Positions 25,637 to 34,139 of a DNA stretch of 64,000 nucleotides are shown piece by piece. The notes under the pieces were generated by a model, which was not told the DNA's origin, ran no database searches, and saw nothing but the letters and a program-made list of their open reading frames with translations. A program made the position numbers and the translations under genes. The DNA is taken from positions 1 to 64,000 of the forward strand of contig JBDTNB010000005.1 of NCBI GenBank assembly GCA_039933955.1, given 5' to 3'. This DNA comes from CFX2 sp039933955 (lineage in GTDB: Bacteria > Chloroflexota > Anaerolineae > Aggregatilineales > Phototrophicaceae). Each line of letters starts with the position of its first letter. The stretch's first letter is position 1.

Positions 25637-26821
25637 TTATCTATACGGATCGGCGGCGTCTCGCAAGCCATCGCCCAGAAAATTAAACGCCAGCACCGTA
25701 ATCACCACCGCCGCACCCGGTAACAGCAGCCAGGGCATGTTGGCAATCGTCGTGATATTCATCGCGTCTTGCAGCATCACACCCCAACTCACAACCGGCG
25801 GACGCAGCCCCAGGCTGAGAAAACTCAGTGCCGTTTCGCCCAAAATCATGCCCGGAATCGCCAGCGTTGCCGAAGCGATAATGTGGCTCATAAATGATGG
25901 AATCATATGCCGGGTGATGATCCGGCGGCGCGGCACACCATCCAACTCGGCGGCAGTGATGAAATCTTCTTCACGCAGGGACAAAAATTTGCCGCGCACC
26001 ACTCGCGCCATATCCGTCCAGCGCAGCAGCGACAGAATAACAGTGATGCCAAAATACACGACCACTGGATCCCAGCGCGGCGGCACGGCGGTTGCCAGCG
26101 CCATCCACAGTGGAATATCAGGAATCGAGCGCAAAATTTCGATCATGCGCTGGATGATGTTATCGACCCAACCCCCGATCAGCCCTGATAACCCACCCAG
26201 GAAAATACCGAGTGTCAGGCTGAGAAAAACGCCAATGAGACCTACAGACAACGACACCTGCGACGCATAAATCAGGCGACTCAGCATGTCACGTCCCACG
26301 TCGTCTGCGCCCAGTATATAAAATGGATCGCCCGCGTGGATCGGCCCGAAGAAATGAATATCACTGCTGATGGCTAAACTTTGGAAAAACGGCGTCGGGA
26401 TGCCGTGCAGCCCAATTTTATAGGGATCACCCTTCACGAAAAACCCCAGTGGGATTTTCGCGGTTTCGTCCACAACATAAGTGCGTTTGTAGGTTTTGGG
26501 GTCGGTGGCCTGTTTATAGCCGTACACGTATGGCCCGAATGTGCCGTTATCGAACCAATGGATCGTCTGCGGCGGCGCTTGTGTATACAGGCGGCTGTAA
26601 CTGTCCGTCGCTTGCGGCGCAAAAAATCCGGCGAAAATTGCGACGACATATAGCGCGACGATAATCACCAGTGCGACCATCGCCAGCCGGTGCTTGCGGA
26701 ATTTCCACCACATCAACTGCCACTGCGAGGCGATCACCACGCGCGGGATCACCTCCTCGGCGATAGGCGAGGGAGCCGAAGGCGGAATAAATTCGGTGAC
26801 TTCCAGGATGTCGTTTGCCAT
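25637..26821 (-). CDS. ABC transporter permease (OppC/DppC type)
   Basis: A 394-aa inner-membrane permease. The first helix is AMVALVIIVALYVVAIFAGF; an outside loop of about 110 residues follows (SYSRLYTQAPPQTIHWFDNG), then the five-helix core. The EAA loop that docks the ATPase is visible around ITAAELDGVPRRRIITRHMI. The C-terminus FNFLGDGLRDAADPYR is the usual end of DppC-type proteins. It lies 12 bases after the partner permease gene. Confidence 0.95.
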   Translation of the reverse strand: MANDILEVTEFIPPSAPSPIAEEVIPRVVIASQWQLMWWKFRKHRLAMVALVIIVALYVVAIFAGFFAPQATDSYSRLYTQAPPQTIHWFDNGTFGPYVYGYKQATDPKTYKRTYVVDETAKIPLGFFVKGDPYKIGLHGIPTPFFQSLAISSDIHFFGPIHAGDPFYILGADDVGRDMLSRLIYASQVSLSVGLIGVFLSLTLGIFLGGLSGLIGGWVDNIIQRMIEILRSIPDIPLWMALATAVPPRWDPVVVYFGITVILSLLRWTDMARVVRGKFLSLREEDFITAAELDGVPRRRIITRHMIPSFMSHIIASATLAIPGMILGETALSFLSLGLRPPVVSWGVMLQDAMNITTIANMPWLLLPGAAVVITVLAFNFLGDGLRDAADPYR

Positions 26822-26833
26822 GATGCGCCTCGC

Positions 26834-27826
26834 TTAATTGTTATAGCGGATACGCGGGTCAAGCCACGCCAGCATGACATCGGAAATCAACATGCCGACG
26901 ATGGTCGCTAAACTGAGTAACATCAAAAATCCGGCAGCCAGGAACATATCCTGAACCCGAAGCGCATTCAGCAGCACTGGGCCGCTGGTGGGCAGGTTCA
27001 ACACAATCGAGACGATAGCCTCGCCCGCGATCAGTGTCGGCAGCAGCCACGCCATCCCGCTCACAAACGGATTCAAAGCATGGCGCAGCGGGTATTTGAT
27101 GAGGAGTTTCCATTCCGGGACGCCCTTCGCGCGGGCGGTTTCGACGTAGGGTTTGTGCAGTTCGTCGAGCAGATTGGCACGCATGATACGGATTAACCCC
27201 GCCGTGCCGCCCAGTCCCACGATAATCATCGGAACCCATAAATGCTTGAGCAAATCCAGCACTTTGGGAATATCCCAGGGTGCATTTTGATATTCGGTTG
27301 AGAATAAACCGCTGACCGTCACGCCGCCCGACTTAAATGCCACATACATTAAGACCAGCGCCACCAGAAAACCGGGTGTCGCGAGGCCGATAAACCCTAG
27401 AAAGCTGAAAAAATAATCGGCGAAGCTGTACTGGCGCACGGCAGATAAGACCCCAATTGGCAGCGCCACCACCCAGGTGAACACAAAGCTGGCGAACGAT
27501 ACCACCAGCGTCATACCCATCCGATCCGAGATCATTTTCGCGGCGGGTTCCGAGTTTTGGAACGAGTAACCAAAATCGCCGTGCAAAACGATGTTTCCGA
27601 TCCATTTGACATACTGCACGGGCAGCGACTCGTTTAATCCATAGCGTTCGCGCATGGCGTCAGCAAATTCTGGTGACCAGGTTTGGCCGTTCAGATTCCG
27701 CATTTGTTCCATCATGTTGGAGACGTAATCGCCGGGGGGCAGTTCAATCGTGGCAAAGACCAGAATTGAAATAATAAACAAAGTAGGGATCGCATACAAT
27801 AAGCGTTTTAAAACATATTTACCCAT
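26834..27826 (-). CDS. ABC transporter permease (OppB/DppB type)
   Basis: A 330-aa permease with six helices. The start MGKYVLKRLLYAIPTLFIIS is typical, as is the EAA-loop stretch YVETARAKGVPEWKLLIKY and the end MLAWLDPRIRYNN. An inserted loop with TWSPEFADAMRERYGLNESL follows helix 1, as in the oligopeptide family. It pairs with the OppC-type subunit to form the channel. The gene lies 178 bases after the binding-protein gene, with a G-rich repeat in the gap. Confidence 0.95.
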   Translation of the reverse strand: MGKYVLKRLLYAIPTLFIISILVFATIELPPGDYVSNMMEQMRNLNGQTWSPEFADAMRERYGLNESLPVQYVKWIGNIVLHGDFGYSFQNSEPAAKMISDRMGMTLVVSFASFVFTWVVALPIGVLSAVRQYSFADYFFSFLGFIGLATPGFLVALVLMYVAFKSGGVTVSGLFSTEYQNAPWDIPKVLDLLKHLWVPMIIVGLGGTAGLIRIMRANLLDELHKPYVETARAKGVPEWKLLIKYPLRHALNPFVSGMAWLLPTLIAGEAIVSIVLNLPTSGPVLLNALRVQDMFLAAGFLMLLSLATIVGMLISDVMLAWLDPRIRYNN

Positions 27827-27868
27827 TTTTTAAAAATCCTTTTCTGGCCTATTGTACCGCGCCTTATT

Positions 27869-27907
27869 CCCCCTCTCTATCTCATGGAGAGGGGGTTGGG
27901 GGTGAGG
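27869..27907 (+). repeat. G-rich dispersed repeat, copy 5
   Basis: CCCCCTCTCTATCTCATGG followed by AGAGGGGGTTGGGGG and GAGG; a variant copy between the binding-protein and permease genes. A diverged stretch just to its right (27915-27965) reads like the same element in the opposite orientation. Confidence 0.75.
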
Positions 27908-28004
27908 TCTAACGCGCTCCCCCTCCGCCTCTTCCCCACCGATTTAAGATAGAGAAGAGGGGTAAAGGAGAAACACGCGCCACGTAATCAGTTTGAGAGA
28001 TTCT

Positions 28005-29948
28005 TTAGCTGTTAAAGAACCACTGTTCCGGGAAGGCAATCGCCGTGCCACCGGGGTTCCAACCATTCACCCAGCTTTCCGGCACGTTGGCGAGTTTCGC
28101 GCTCAACGGGCGGTAGCTGTCTGACGCGCTGGAAATACCGATGACCCAGAAGTTGTCGGCGGCTTCCTGGAGGACTTGCTTTTCCAGGCTGATACGTTCT
28201 TCGCTGGTTGGCGCTTGCAGCACCTTCTTATACAGTTCCACATGATCCTGGATGGCCTGCGGCGGTTCAACTTTCGCTTGGTTGTCTGGTTGCAGATACC
28301 ACAACTGCCAGCCGTTGCCCCAGATTGACTGTCCATGGAACGGTACATAGTAGCGTGGGTCGGTGATCGCTGTGATGCCGAAACCACCTTCGCCTGTGAA
28401 AATGGCCGCTTCGACACTGTTGTCGTTGATACGGTCTGTCAACACTTGGTTGTCGATCACGTCCACCACAATGTCGATGCCGACTGCCGCATAATATTTC
28501 TTCAGCAGTTCCGCCACATCGCTGAAGCGCAGACCATAATCGTTAGCCTGGGTTGTGAACACAATCGACAATTTTTCGCCCGTCGCCGGGTTCAAACGCC
28601 AGCCGTCGGCGTCTTTGTTCGGCAGCACTTTGTCCAGTGCGGCGTTGGCTTTATCGACATCGTAATCCAGATATTGGGTCGATAACTGCTCGTTGTACAG
28701 CGGCGAGTCGTCAATCGGCGAAATCTGGCGTGGTGTGCCCTGACCGAAGTAAACGATGTCGATGATTTCCTGGCGGTCAATCGCGTAGGACATGCCAATG
28801 CGGAAATCTTTCTGGCCGAAAATTTCGCCCAGCGTGGGGTTGGTCTCGTTGAAGTTGATGCTGACCGTGCCGCCGCCTTCACTCTTGGTCGGGTAAATTT
28901 TCATGCCGGATGTGGCTTCGTTGTCGAAGAACAGCGGGCGCTGCTCGTCGGTGGAGTTCGCCATCGTGTCGAACTTCCCCGCCAACACATCCACCAGCAT
29001 GGTTTGGTCGTCCTGGTAAGCCGAGCCAACGATACGGTCAATGTAGGGGAGTTGGTTGCCGTCTTTATCGACCCAGTAGTAATAGGGGTTGCGTTCGGCG
29101 ACAAACTGCGTGCCCGTGCCCATCGGTTCTTTGTAAATCCAGGGCATCATTGTCGGGTAATTCACATCGCGGCTGATGACCGATGCATCTGCGCCGACAC
29201 CAACGGCGGAATGTGCCTGGAACAGTGTGACCCAATCGGTTGCGCCTTCAGTCTGTTTTACCAGCGCATCAATACCATCGGGATTGTATTTGATGTGGAA
29301 TTGTTGCAGATAATGCTTGGGCGCGGTGACGATTTCCCATCCCGGCCAACCGCTCATATTGAGCAGGAACATGCCGTAAGATACATCAAAGGTAATGGTG
29401 AAAGTGCTGTCATCAATTTTGGTGACGGTGGGTGCTTCTTTGCCCGGTTTCAGCCAACCATCGGGGAAGTGTCCACCGTTGAGTTCGCTGTTGTTCAAAA
29501 TGTCGTCGATGTAGAACACCACATCATCTGAGGTGAAAGGCACGCCGTCTGACCATTTAATGCCGGGGCGGATATGGAAAGTATAGGATTTTGCGTCTGG
29601 GCTGATGTCCACGCTCTCGGCGATGTTCGGCTCCCAATCGGAATACTCAGGATTCCAATTGACGAGGCTTTTCCACGCTGTCCAGAACACCATCTGGCTT
29701 GCCCAGTAGGAGTCGCCCACAAACGGGTCTTTGAAATCGCCGCCGTATTTCCCGGTTTGTGCCCAGGGTAAATCCAGCACGCGCGGATCGCTGGGGAGCC
29801 GTTGATCCACGGGCGGCAAAGCACCCGACGAGACGCCCGCATCTAAAAAGGGCGACTGCTTATATTGACTGTCCTGGGCGACCAGTGGCCCAACCGATAT
29901 GGAAAAAAGTAAGCCTAAAACGAGCCAGAACGCAATACGGTTTCTCAT
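28005..29948 (-). CDS. Extracellular substrate-binding protein, family 5 (Opp-type importer)
   Basis: A 647-aa binding protein with a signal peptide (FWLVLGLLFSISVGPLVAQ) and no lipobox Cys. The SBP family 5 signature is visible as YTFHIRPGIKWSDGVPFTSD near residue 130, with FRIGMSYAIDRQEIIDIVYF near 385. Family 5 proteins bind peptides, but several bind cello-, xylo- or galacto-oligosaccharides. Control by a divergent LacI regulator and the glycoside hydrolases on both sides favour a sugar ligand here. It is the first gene of the importer operon and has a leader of about 470 nt. Confidence 0.93.
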   Translation of the reverse strand: MRNRIAFWLVLGLLFSISVGPLVAQDSQYKQSPFLDAGVSSGALPPVDQRLPSDPRVLDLPWAQTGKYGGDFKDPFVGDSYWASQMVFWTAWKSLVNWNPEYSDWEPNIAESVDISPDAKSYTFHIRPGIKWSDGVPFTSDDVVFYIDDILNNSELNGGHFPDGWLKPGKEAPTVTKIDDSTFTITFDVSYGMFLLNMSGWPGWEIVTAPKHYLQQFHIKYNPDGIDALVKQTEGATDWVTLFQAHSAVGVGADASVISRDVNYPTMMPWIYKEPMGTGTQFVAERNPYYYWVDKDGNQLPYIDRIVGSAYQDDQTMLVDVLAGKFDTMANSTDEQRPLFFDNEATSGMKIYPTKSEGGGTVSINFNETNPTLGEIFGQKDFRIGMSYAIDRQEIIDIVYFGQGTPRQISPIDDSPLYNEQLSTQYLDYDVDKANAALDKVLPNKDADGWRLNPATGEKLSIVFTTQANDYGLRFSDVAELLKKYYAAVGIDIVVDVIDNQVLTDRINDNSVEAAIFTGEGGFGITAITDPRYYVPFHGQSIWGNGWQLWYLQPDNQAKVEPPQAIQDHVELYKKVLQAPTSEERISLEKQVLQEAADNFWVIGISSASDSYRPLSAKLANVPESWVNGWNPGGTAIAFPEQWFFNS

Positions 29949-30427
29949 GAAAATTCACTCCTAAATCACTAATTAAGGACTGCTAAGATGTTTTTTGATG
30001 ATTGAATCAGTCGGCGAACGCTGCGCCGGATGAATGCGTGCTCCTTTCTTCAGGACGGACGGTATGCCCAAACGAATGTGAAGGAACATGAATAAAGCTG
30101 GAATCAAACCGGGCGCAACCGAAGTCGTGCCCATGTGCCTGGGAATTCTTGAATTTGAGGAAATAGGGATTGTGGATGCGGGCAGGGCGGGTGACAGCCT
30201 CAGGCAGCGCTTGTGAAACGCCGCTGCGACGAATATGGCTACGATTCGCTGCCCCGCAAAACAAAGTTGCTGAAGCCAAAGTAATTTTTCCTGCTTTTGA
30301 TAAACGCTTTAATTTGCGGCCTATGCCAGAAAATCCGGGCGGCCATTTTTGAATCCCTTTGCCGTCAAAAAATGGCGCAGGTATCCAAAATTTAAAAAAC
30401 AGTGCATAATTGTGAACAGTCACAATA
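29949..30427 (-). other. Long 5' leader of the importer operon
   Basis: From the predicted start site near 30421 to the ATG there are about 470 untranslated bases. A minus-strand frame (30007-30423) spans them, but its GTG start lies in the operator and its product has no domain. The sequence holds a near-perfect hairpin close to its 5' end (GCCATTTTTGA with TCAAAAAATGGC, about 30341-30376). It may be a regulatory leader; no known riboswitch was recognised. Confidence 0.4.
30409..30426. promoter_or_regulatory. LacI-type operator, site 1
   Basis: ATTGTGA-ACAG-TCACAAT, a perfect inverted repeat with a 4-base centre. It starts right after the -10 box of the minus-strand importer promoter and should cover its transcription start. 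It shares the TGTGA-N4-TCACA core with two further sites. Confidence 0.8.
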
Positions 30428-30457
30428 TTTATACCACGATTTGTGTGGAAAGTTCAA
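30428..30457 (-). promoter_or_regulatory. Promoter of the Opp-type importer operon
   Basis: On the minus strand TTGAAC (30457-30452), an 18-base spacer and TATAAA (30433-30428). Operator site 1 lies directly downstream. Confidence 0.7.
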
Positions 30458-30496
30458 GCAAATTTAAAAATAAAGTCCTTTTTTCACAGAAGTTGG

Positions 30497-30510
30497 TGTG
30501 ACAGATCACA
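30497..30510. promoter_or_regulatory. LacI-type operator, site 2
   Basis: TGTGA-CAGA-TCACA, located 86 bp from site 1 and 55 bp from site 3. Its position between the two promoters could support DNA looping. Confidence 0.7.
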
Positions 30511-30542
30511 TCATTTGAGGGGAAGACTGCCCGATCTTGTGC

Positions 30543-30571
30543 TTGAAGAATTGTGAGAAGTCACATATATT
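30543..30571 (+). promoter_or_regulatory. Promoter of the LacI regulator gene with embedded operator site 3
   Basis: TTGAAG, a 17-base spacer and TATATT. The spacer contains TGTGA-GAAG-TCACA (30552-30565), so binding there would block RNA polymerase and give autoregulation. Confidence 0.75.
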
Positions 30572-30605
30572 TATACATTGATACGGAACTATTTTTTGTG
30601 AAACG

Positions 30606-31601
30606 ATGAAAACTAAACGACCAACCCTTCGTGATGTCGCTCGTGAAGCTGATGTTTCCTACCAGACCGTTTCGCGGGTGATTAACGACGACCAGCATGT
30701 CTCGTCGCTCACGCGCAGCCGGGTGCGTAAAGCCATAGAAACCTTAGGCTTTCGCCCCAACCGTGCCGCGCAAATCATGCAGACTGAACGTTCCCAAACC
30801 GTAGAAGTCGTCATGCCCTACTACGGATTCAACCGCGTGCTTTATGACATGGCGCGTACCACCAACCAGCTTGGCTATCATTTTGTGATTTCGGCGATTG
30901 CGCCAGAGGAATTTGCGGAGACCCTGGACAGCGGGGCATCACGCTTTGTCGATGGCTTTATCCTGATCCCGCTCATCTCGATTATTGACGACTACGATGA
31001 ATTGGTCAGGCTTACGGCGGGCATACCCTTTGTGCAGATTGGCGCACGCCTGGGTGCAAATTTGCCCTCGGTCATTTACGATCAGGCGCAAGGTGCGCGG
31101 TTAGCCACTCAGCATTTGATCGACCTCGGACATCAGCAAATCGCGGAAATCAGCGGCCCGCTGGCAAATTATGATGCCTATGACCGTCATGAGGGTTGGA
31201 TCGCAACCATGAAGGACAATGGATTGGACTGCGGCCCCAGTATCGATGGCGATTTTACGATTGATGGCGGTTACGCGGCGATGAACGTGCTGTTGGAAAT
31301 GAATGCCAACTTTACAGCCGTTTTTATCGCCAACGATTCGATGGCCTTTGGTGCGCATACCGCCCTACGCCAGCGTGGATTGCGCGTCCCTGAAGATATT
31401 TCGATAGTCGGCTTTGACGATATTCCTGAGTCAGCCCATTTTGTGCCCGGATTGACCACCGTCCATCAGGATTTCGAGCAGTTGGGGCGGCTGGCGGTGG
31501 AATACATTGTCAGCATGATCGACGACCCCAAAACGCCGGTTTACCAGCGCGTCCTCATCCCCAAACTCGTCGTGCGTGGCACAACCCGCCCCTGTAAATA
31601 G
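30606..31601 (+). CDS. LacI family transcriptional regulator
   Basis: A 331-aa regulator. The N-terminal helix-turn-helix and hinge are plain: TLRDVAREADVSYQTVSRVI (residues 7-26) and SSLTRSRVRKAIETLGFRPN. The rest is the periplasmic-binding-like sugar domain, ending VEYIVSMIDDPKTPVYQRVL and VVRGTT. It is divergent from the importer operon and convergent with the GH42 gene, so its effector is probably an oligosaccharide or a breakdown product. Three TGTGA-N4-TCACA sites lie in the shared upstream region, one inside its own promoter. Confidence 0.95.
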   Translation: MKTKRPTLRDVAREADVSYQTVSRVINDDQHVSSLTRSRVRKAIETLGFRPNRAAQIMQTERSQTVEVVMPYYGFNRVLYDMARTTNQLGYHFVISAIAPEEFAETLDSGASRFVDGFILIPLISIIDDYDELVRLTAGIPFVQIGARLGANLPSVIYDQAQGARLATQHLIDLGHQQIAEISGPLANYDAYDRHEGWIATMKDNGLDCGPSIDGDFTIDGGYAAMNVLLEMNANFTAVFIANDSMAFGAHTALRQRGLRVPEDISIVGFDDIPESAHFVPGLTTVHQDFEQLGRLAVEYIVSMIDDPKTPVYQRVLIPKLVVRGTTRPCK

Positions 31602-31628
31602 ATTAAACTTCGGATTCAATTTTACTGG

Positions 31629-31653
31629 GACGCAGCGCCGCTGCGTCCTTTTG
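31629..31653 (+). terminator. Intrinsic terminator after the LacI gene
   Basis: GGACGCAGC and GCTGCGTCC form a 9-bp perfect stem with loop GCC, followed by TTTT on the plus strand. It lies 28 bases after the stop codon. Confidence 0.85.
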
Positions 31654-31711
31654 AGATGTCTCGGCTAAGTGGTGAAAGGGCGTAATTGTTCCCTTGCCCC
31701 TCTTACGAGAC

Positions 31712-33724
31712 CTATTTTTGCCCCAAAATGCTCACGCCATAAGGGTCTAATGCCAGTGGGTCGTTGACGGTGCCGCCCGCCAGCAAATCCTGATATTTTT
31801 GCCCGTCCAGATTAACCGTCACGGGATGCGCATTGTGGTTCAGCACGAACACAATCGCCTTCTCATCTTTATGCCGCGCCGTGACCTCAACCCCATCTGG
31901 AACAATCATTAATGGGGTGATGTGATGCTGCCGCAAAAGATCGCCGTAAAACTGATCTAAAAATGAGTCTTCGGGATCACTCGCCACATAATAGGCTTGA
32001 CCCTTGCCAAAAGTATTGCGTGTCAGAACCGGCATCCCCGCATAAAAATCACTGCCGTAAGTCGCCAGGACTTCCGCGCCGTCAGTGTGCAGCAAATCGG
32101 CTAATCGGCTGCATGTATAATTTCGGCCATCCTGCATGACGATGCTGTTGGACTGGTCGGGATACAGCGCATCAATTTCTTCGACCCAGATGCCCAGCAC
32201 CTTGCTCAATGGGCCGGGAGCGCCGTTCGTAAAGGCCAGATCAGTTTCGTTGACCACGCCGGAGAAATAGGTCGCGACGAACGTGCCGCCTGCTTCCACA
32301 AAAGCCTCGATTTCTTCCGCAAAACCCGGCTTGAGCAGATATAGCATCGGCGCGACCAGAATTCGATAACGGCTGAAATCCGACTCTGGGAAAACCACAT
32401 CTACCGGGACATTCTGACGGTAGAATGGGAGATAATGTTTGCAAACCGTCTTGTGATACTGTTTATCGCGTACTGGCCCAACTGCATTCTCGACGGCGTG
32501 CCAGTTATCCCAATCGAACAGCACGCCGACCTGTGCATCCCGCCGCGCGCCGATGATGGCATCGCCTAACTGCGTCAATTCCGCGCCGATCTGGCTCACC
32601 TCGCCGAAAACGCGCGTATCGCTTCTGCCATTGTGTTCGATGATTGCGCCGTGCAGCTTTTCGCAGCCGCCGCGCCCGCGCCGCCACTGGAAATACATCA
32701 CCGAATCTGCGCCGTGTGCCACCGCCAGATAACTCCACAACCGCAAAACACCCGGTCTTTTCAGCGCGTTGATGTCCTGCCAGTTCTGGCTGCTGGGCGT
32801 TTGCTCCATCAACAGGAACGGTTGGCCGTCTTTCAGACCGCGATGGGTATCATGCATGAACGCGATTTCGCCCGCCGATTGATTGGGATTCGGGTAGCAA
32901 TCCCACGCGACTATATCCAATTCCTGGGCAAATTTCCGGTAATCAATTGGTTTATACGCGCCCATCAAATTGGTGGTGATCGGAATATCCTGTGTGATCG
33001 CCCGCAAAATATCGCGTTCATTGCGGTAGCAGTCGATATGACTCTCGCTCATGAAGCGGAAATAATCGACGTTCAGCCCGTGTGTCAGCATTTCGCCATT
33101 TTCGTAGGGCGGCGTGATCTGTGACCAATCGGTATAAGTGTGTCCCCAGAAAGCTGTCCACCACGCTTGATTCAAATGGTCGAGCGTGCCATATTGGCCT
33201 TGCAGCCATTCACGGAAGCGGGTGGCACAGGTTTCGCACAGGCATTCTCCGCTATATTCGTTGCTGATGTGCCACAAAATCACTGCCGGATGTTGGCCGT
33301 AACGCTCGGCTAATTTACGTGCCATATCACCGCTGAAACGGCGGTAATCCGGGGAATTCGGGCAGTAATTGACGCGCCGTCCATGCGCATTGCGGACGCC
33401 GCGCCCATCCGAGCGCAAAATATCGGGATACGCTTCGGACATCCATGCCGGTTGCGCCGCGCTGGGTGTCGCCAGGACGACCTTGATGCCATGTGCGTGC
33501 AGGCCGTCAATCACTTCGTCCAGCCACTCAAAAGTAAATTCATGTTCCGAAGGTTGTAACGAAACCCAGCTAAATACCCCGACGGTGGCAACCGTGACGC
33601 CCGCTTCCTGCATCAGTCGGAAATCGTCTTGCCACACGTCGCGCGGCCATTGTTCCGGGTTGTAATCGCCCCCATGCCAGATGAACGGTGCTTTGGGTGA
33701 AATAGGTGGATTTTGCATCGGCAT
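31712..33724 (-). CDS. Beta-galactosidase, glycoside hydrolase family 42
   Basis: The 670-aa enzyme hydrolyses terminal beta-galactosides. The GH42 N-terminal barrel is evident: FIWHGGDYNPEQWPRDVWQD at the start, VILWHISNEYSGECLCETC carrying the catalytic acid in the Asn-Glu pair, and PFLLMEQTPSSQNWQ with the nucleophile Glu. CLCETC with the nearby C-terminal Cys fits the zinc cluster seen in some GH42 enzymes. A trimerisation and small beta domain follow. No signal peptide, so it acts inside the cell on imported sugar. It converges with the LacI regulator gene; no operator of that type was seen upstream of it. Confidence 0.95.
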   Translation of the reverse strand: MPMQNPPISPKAPFIWHGGDYNPEQWPRDVWQDDFRLMQEAGVTVATVGVFSWVSLQPSEHEFTFEWLDEVIDGLHAHGIKVVLATPSAAQPAWMSEAYPDILRSDGRGVRNAHGRRVNYCPNSPDYRRFSGDMARKLAERYGQHPAVILWHISNEYSGECLCETCATRFREWLQGQYGTLDHLNQAWWTAFWGHTYTDWSQITPPYENGEMLTHGLNVDYFRFMSESHIDCYRNERDILRAITQDIPITTNLMGAYKPIDYRKFAQELDIVAWDCYPNPNQSAGEIAFMHDTHRGLKDGQPFLLMEQTPSSQNWQDINALKRPGVLRLWSYLAVAHGADSVMYFQWRRGRGGCEKLHGAIIEHNGRSDTRVFGEVSQIGAELTQLGDAIIGARRDAQVGVLFDWDNWHAVENAVGPVRDKQYHKTVCKHYLPFYRQNVPVDVVFPESDFSRYRILVAPMLYLLKPGFAEEIEAFVEAGGTFVATYFSGVVNETDLAFTNGAPGPLSKVLGIWVEEIDALYPDQSNSIVMQDGRNYTCSRLADLLHTDGAEVLATYGSDFYAGMPVLTRNTFGKGQAYYVASDPEDSFLDQFYGDLLRQHHITPLMIVPDGVEVTARHKDEKAIVFVLNHNAHPVTVNLDGQKYQDLLAGGTVNDPLALDPYGVSILGQK

Positions 33725-33817
33725 AGGTTCCCTTTCGCGTTGCGGCCTAGAATTATGCGCCTCGGAGAACCCAAAGATAGCGTCTTTTTATTTTGACCGC
33801 AATGCTGCCAGGAATTG

Positions 33818-33854
33818 AGTCAGGGGATACCTGTTTTGCCTTTATCCCCTGACT
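33818..33854. other. Long perfect stem-loop downstream of the ars operon
   Basis: A 12-bp perfect stem, AGTCAGGGGATA with TATCCCCTGACT, and a 13-base loop. It lacks a T-run on either strand, so it may protect or process the 3' end of the ars transcript rather than terminate on its own. Confidence 0.6.
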
Positions 33855-33868
33855 GTTGAGGGGTCAAT

Positions 33869-34123
33869 TTAGCAGCACTCGCTCAGAATAAGCGTGGTAT
33901 TGCCAGTTGCGACGGGCTTTGAAGCGGTAACAGGTTGGCAAACGGGTTCGTGCAGCCTTGAACCCAGCCAGATGAATCCTTGCCCCAGGTATCGCCGACT
34001 CTGCTGGTAAAAAATGACGCCGCGATTTTGTCGTCCTGCGCGGGCGATGTGGGCCAGATGTTCTCGTTCAGCGCTGCGCCGGAGATTGGCGATTTGTGCC
34101 TCTGCGTGATAAAGGGTGTTCAT
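33869..34123 (-). CDS. Small protein ending in Cys-Cys, linked to arsM
   Basis: An 84-aa protein of unknown family, starting MNTLYHAEAQIANLRRSAER behind a GAAGGAA binding site. The first half is a charged helix rich in Arg, His and Ala; the second half contains EPVCQP and ends TTLILSECC. It lies 16 bases after arsM in the same direction, so it is part of the arsR-arsM operon. A vicinal cysteine pair at the very C-terminus could bind arsenic(III) or another soft metal; that is inference. A longer frame starting inside arsM exists, but this ATG has the better site. Confidence 0.65.
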   Translation of the reverse strand: MNTLYHAEAQIANLRRSAEREHLAHIARAGRQNRGVIFYQQSRRYLGQGFIWLGSRLHEPVCQPVTASKPVATGNTTLILSECC

Positions 34124-34139
34124 GGTTTTTCCTTCAAAT

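Noticed and set aside
30007..30423. A 138-aa minus-strand frame in the importer leader
   Set aside because: Its GTG start lies inside the operator, no ribosome binding site is seen, and the protein has no recognisable pattern.
30409..30565. The TGTGA/TCACA sites as CRP-binding sites
   Set aside because: CRP sites have a 6-base centre; all three here have four, and they surround a LacI-type gene.
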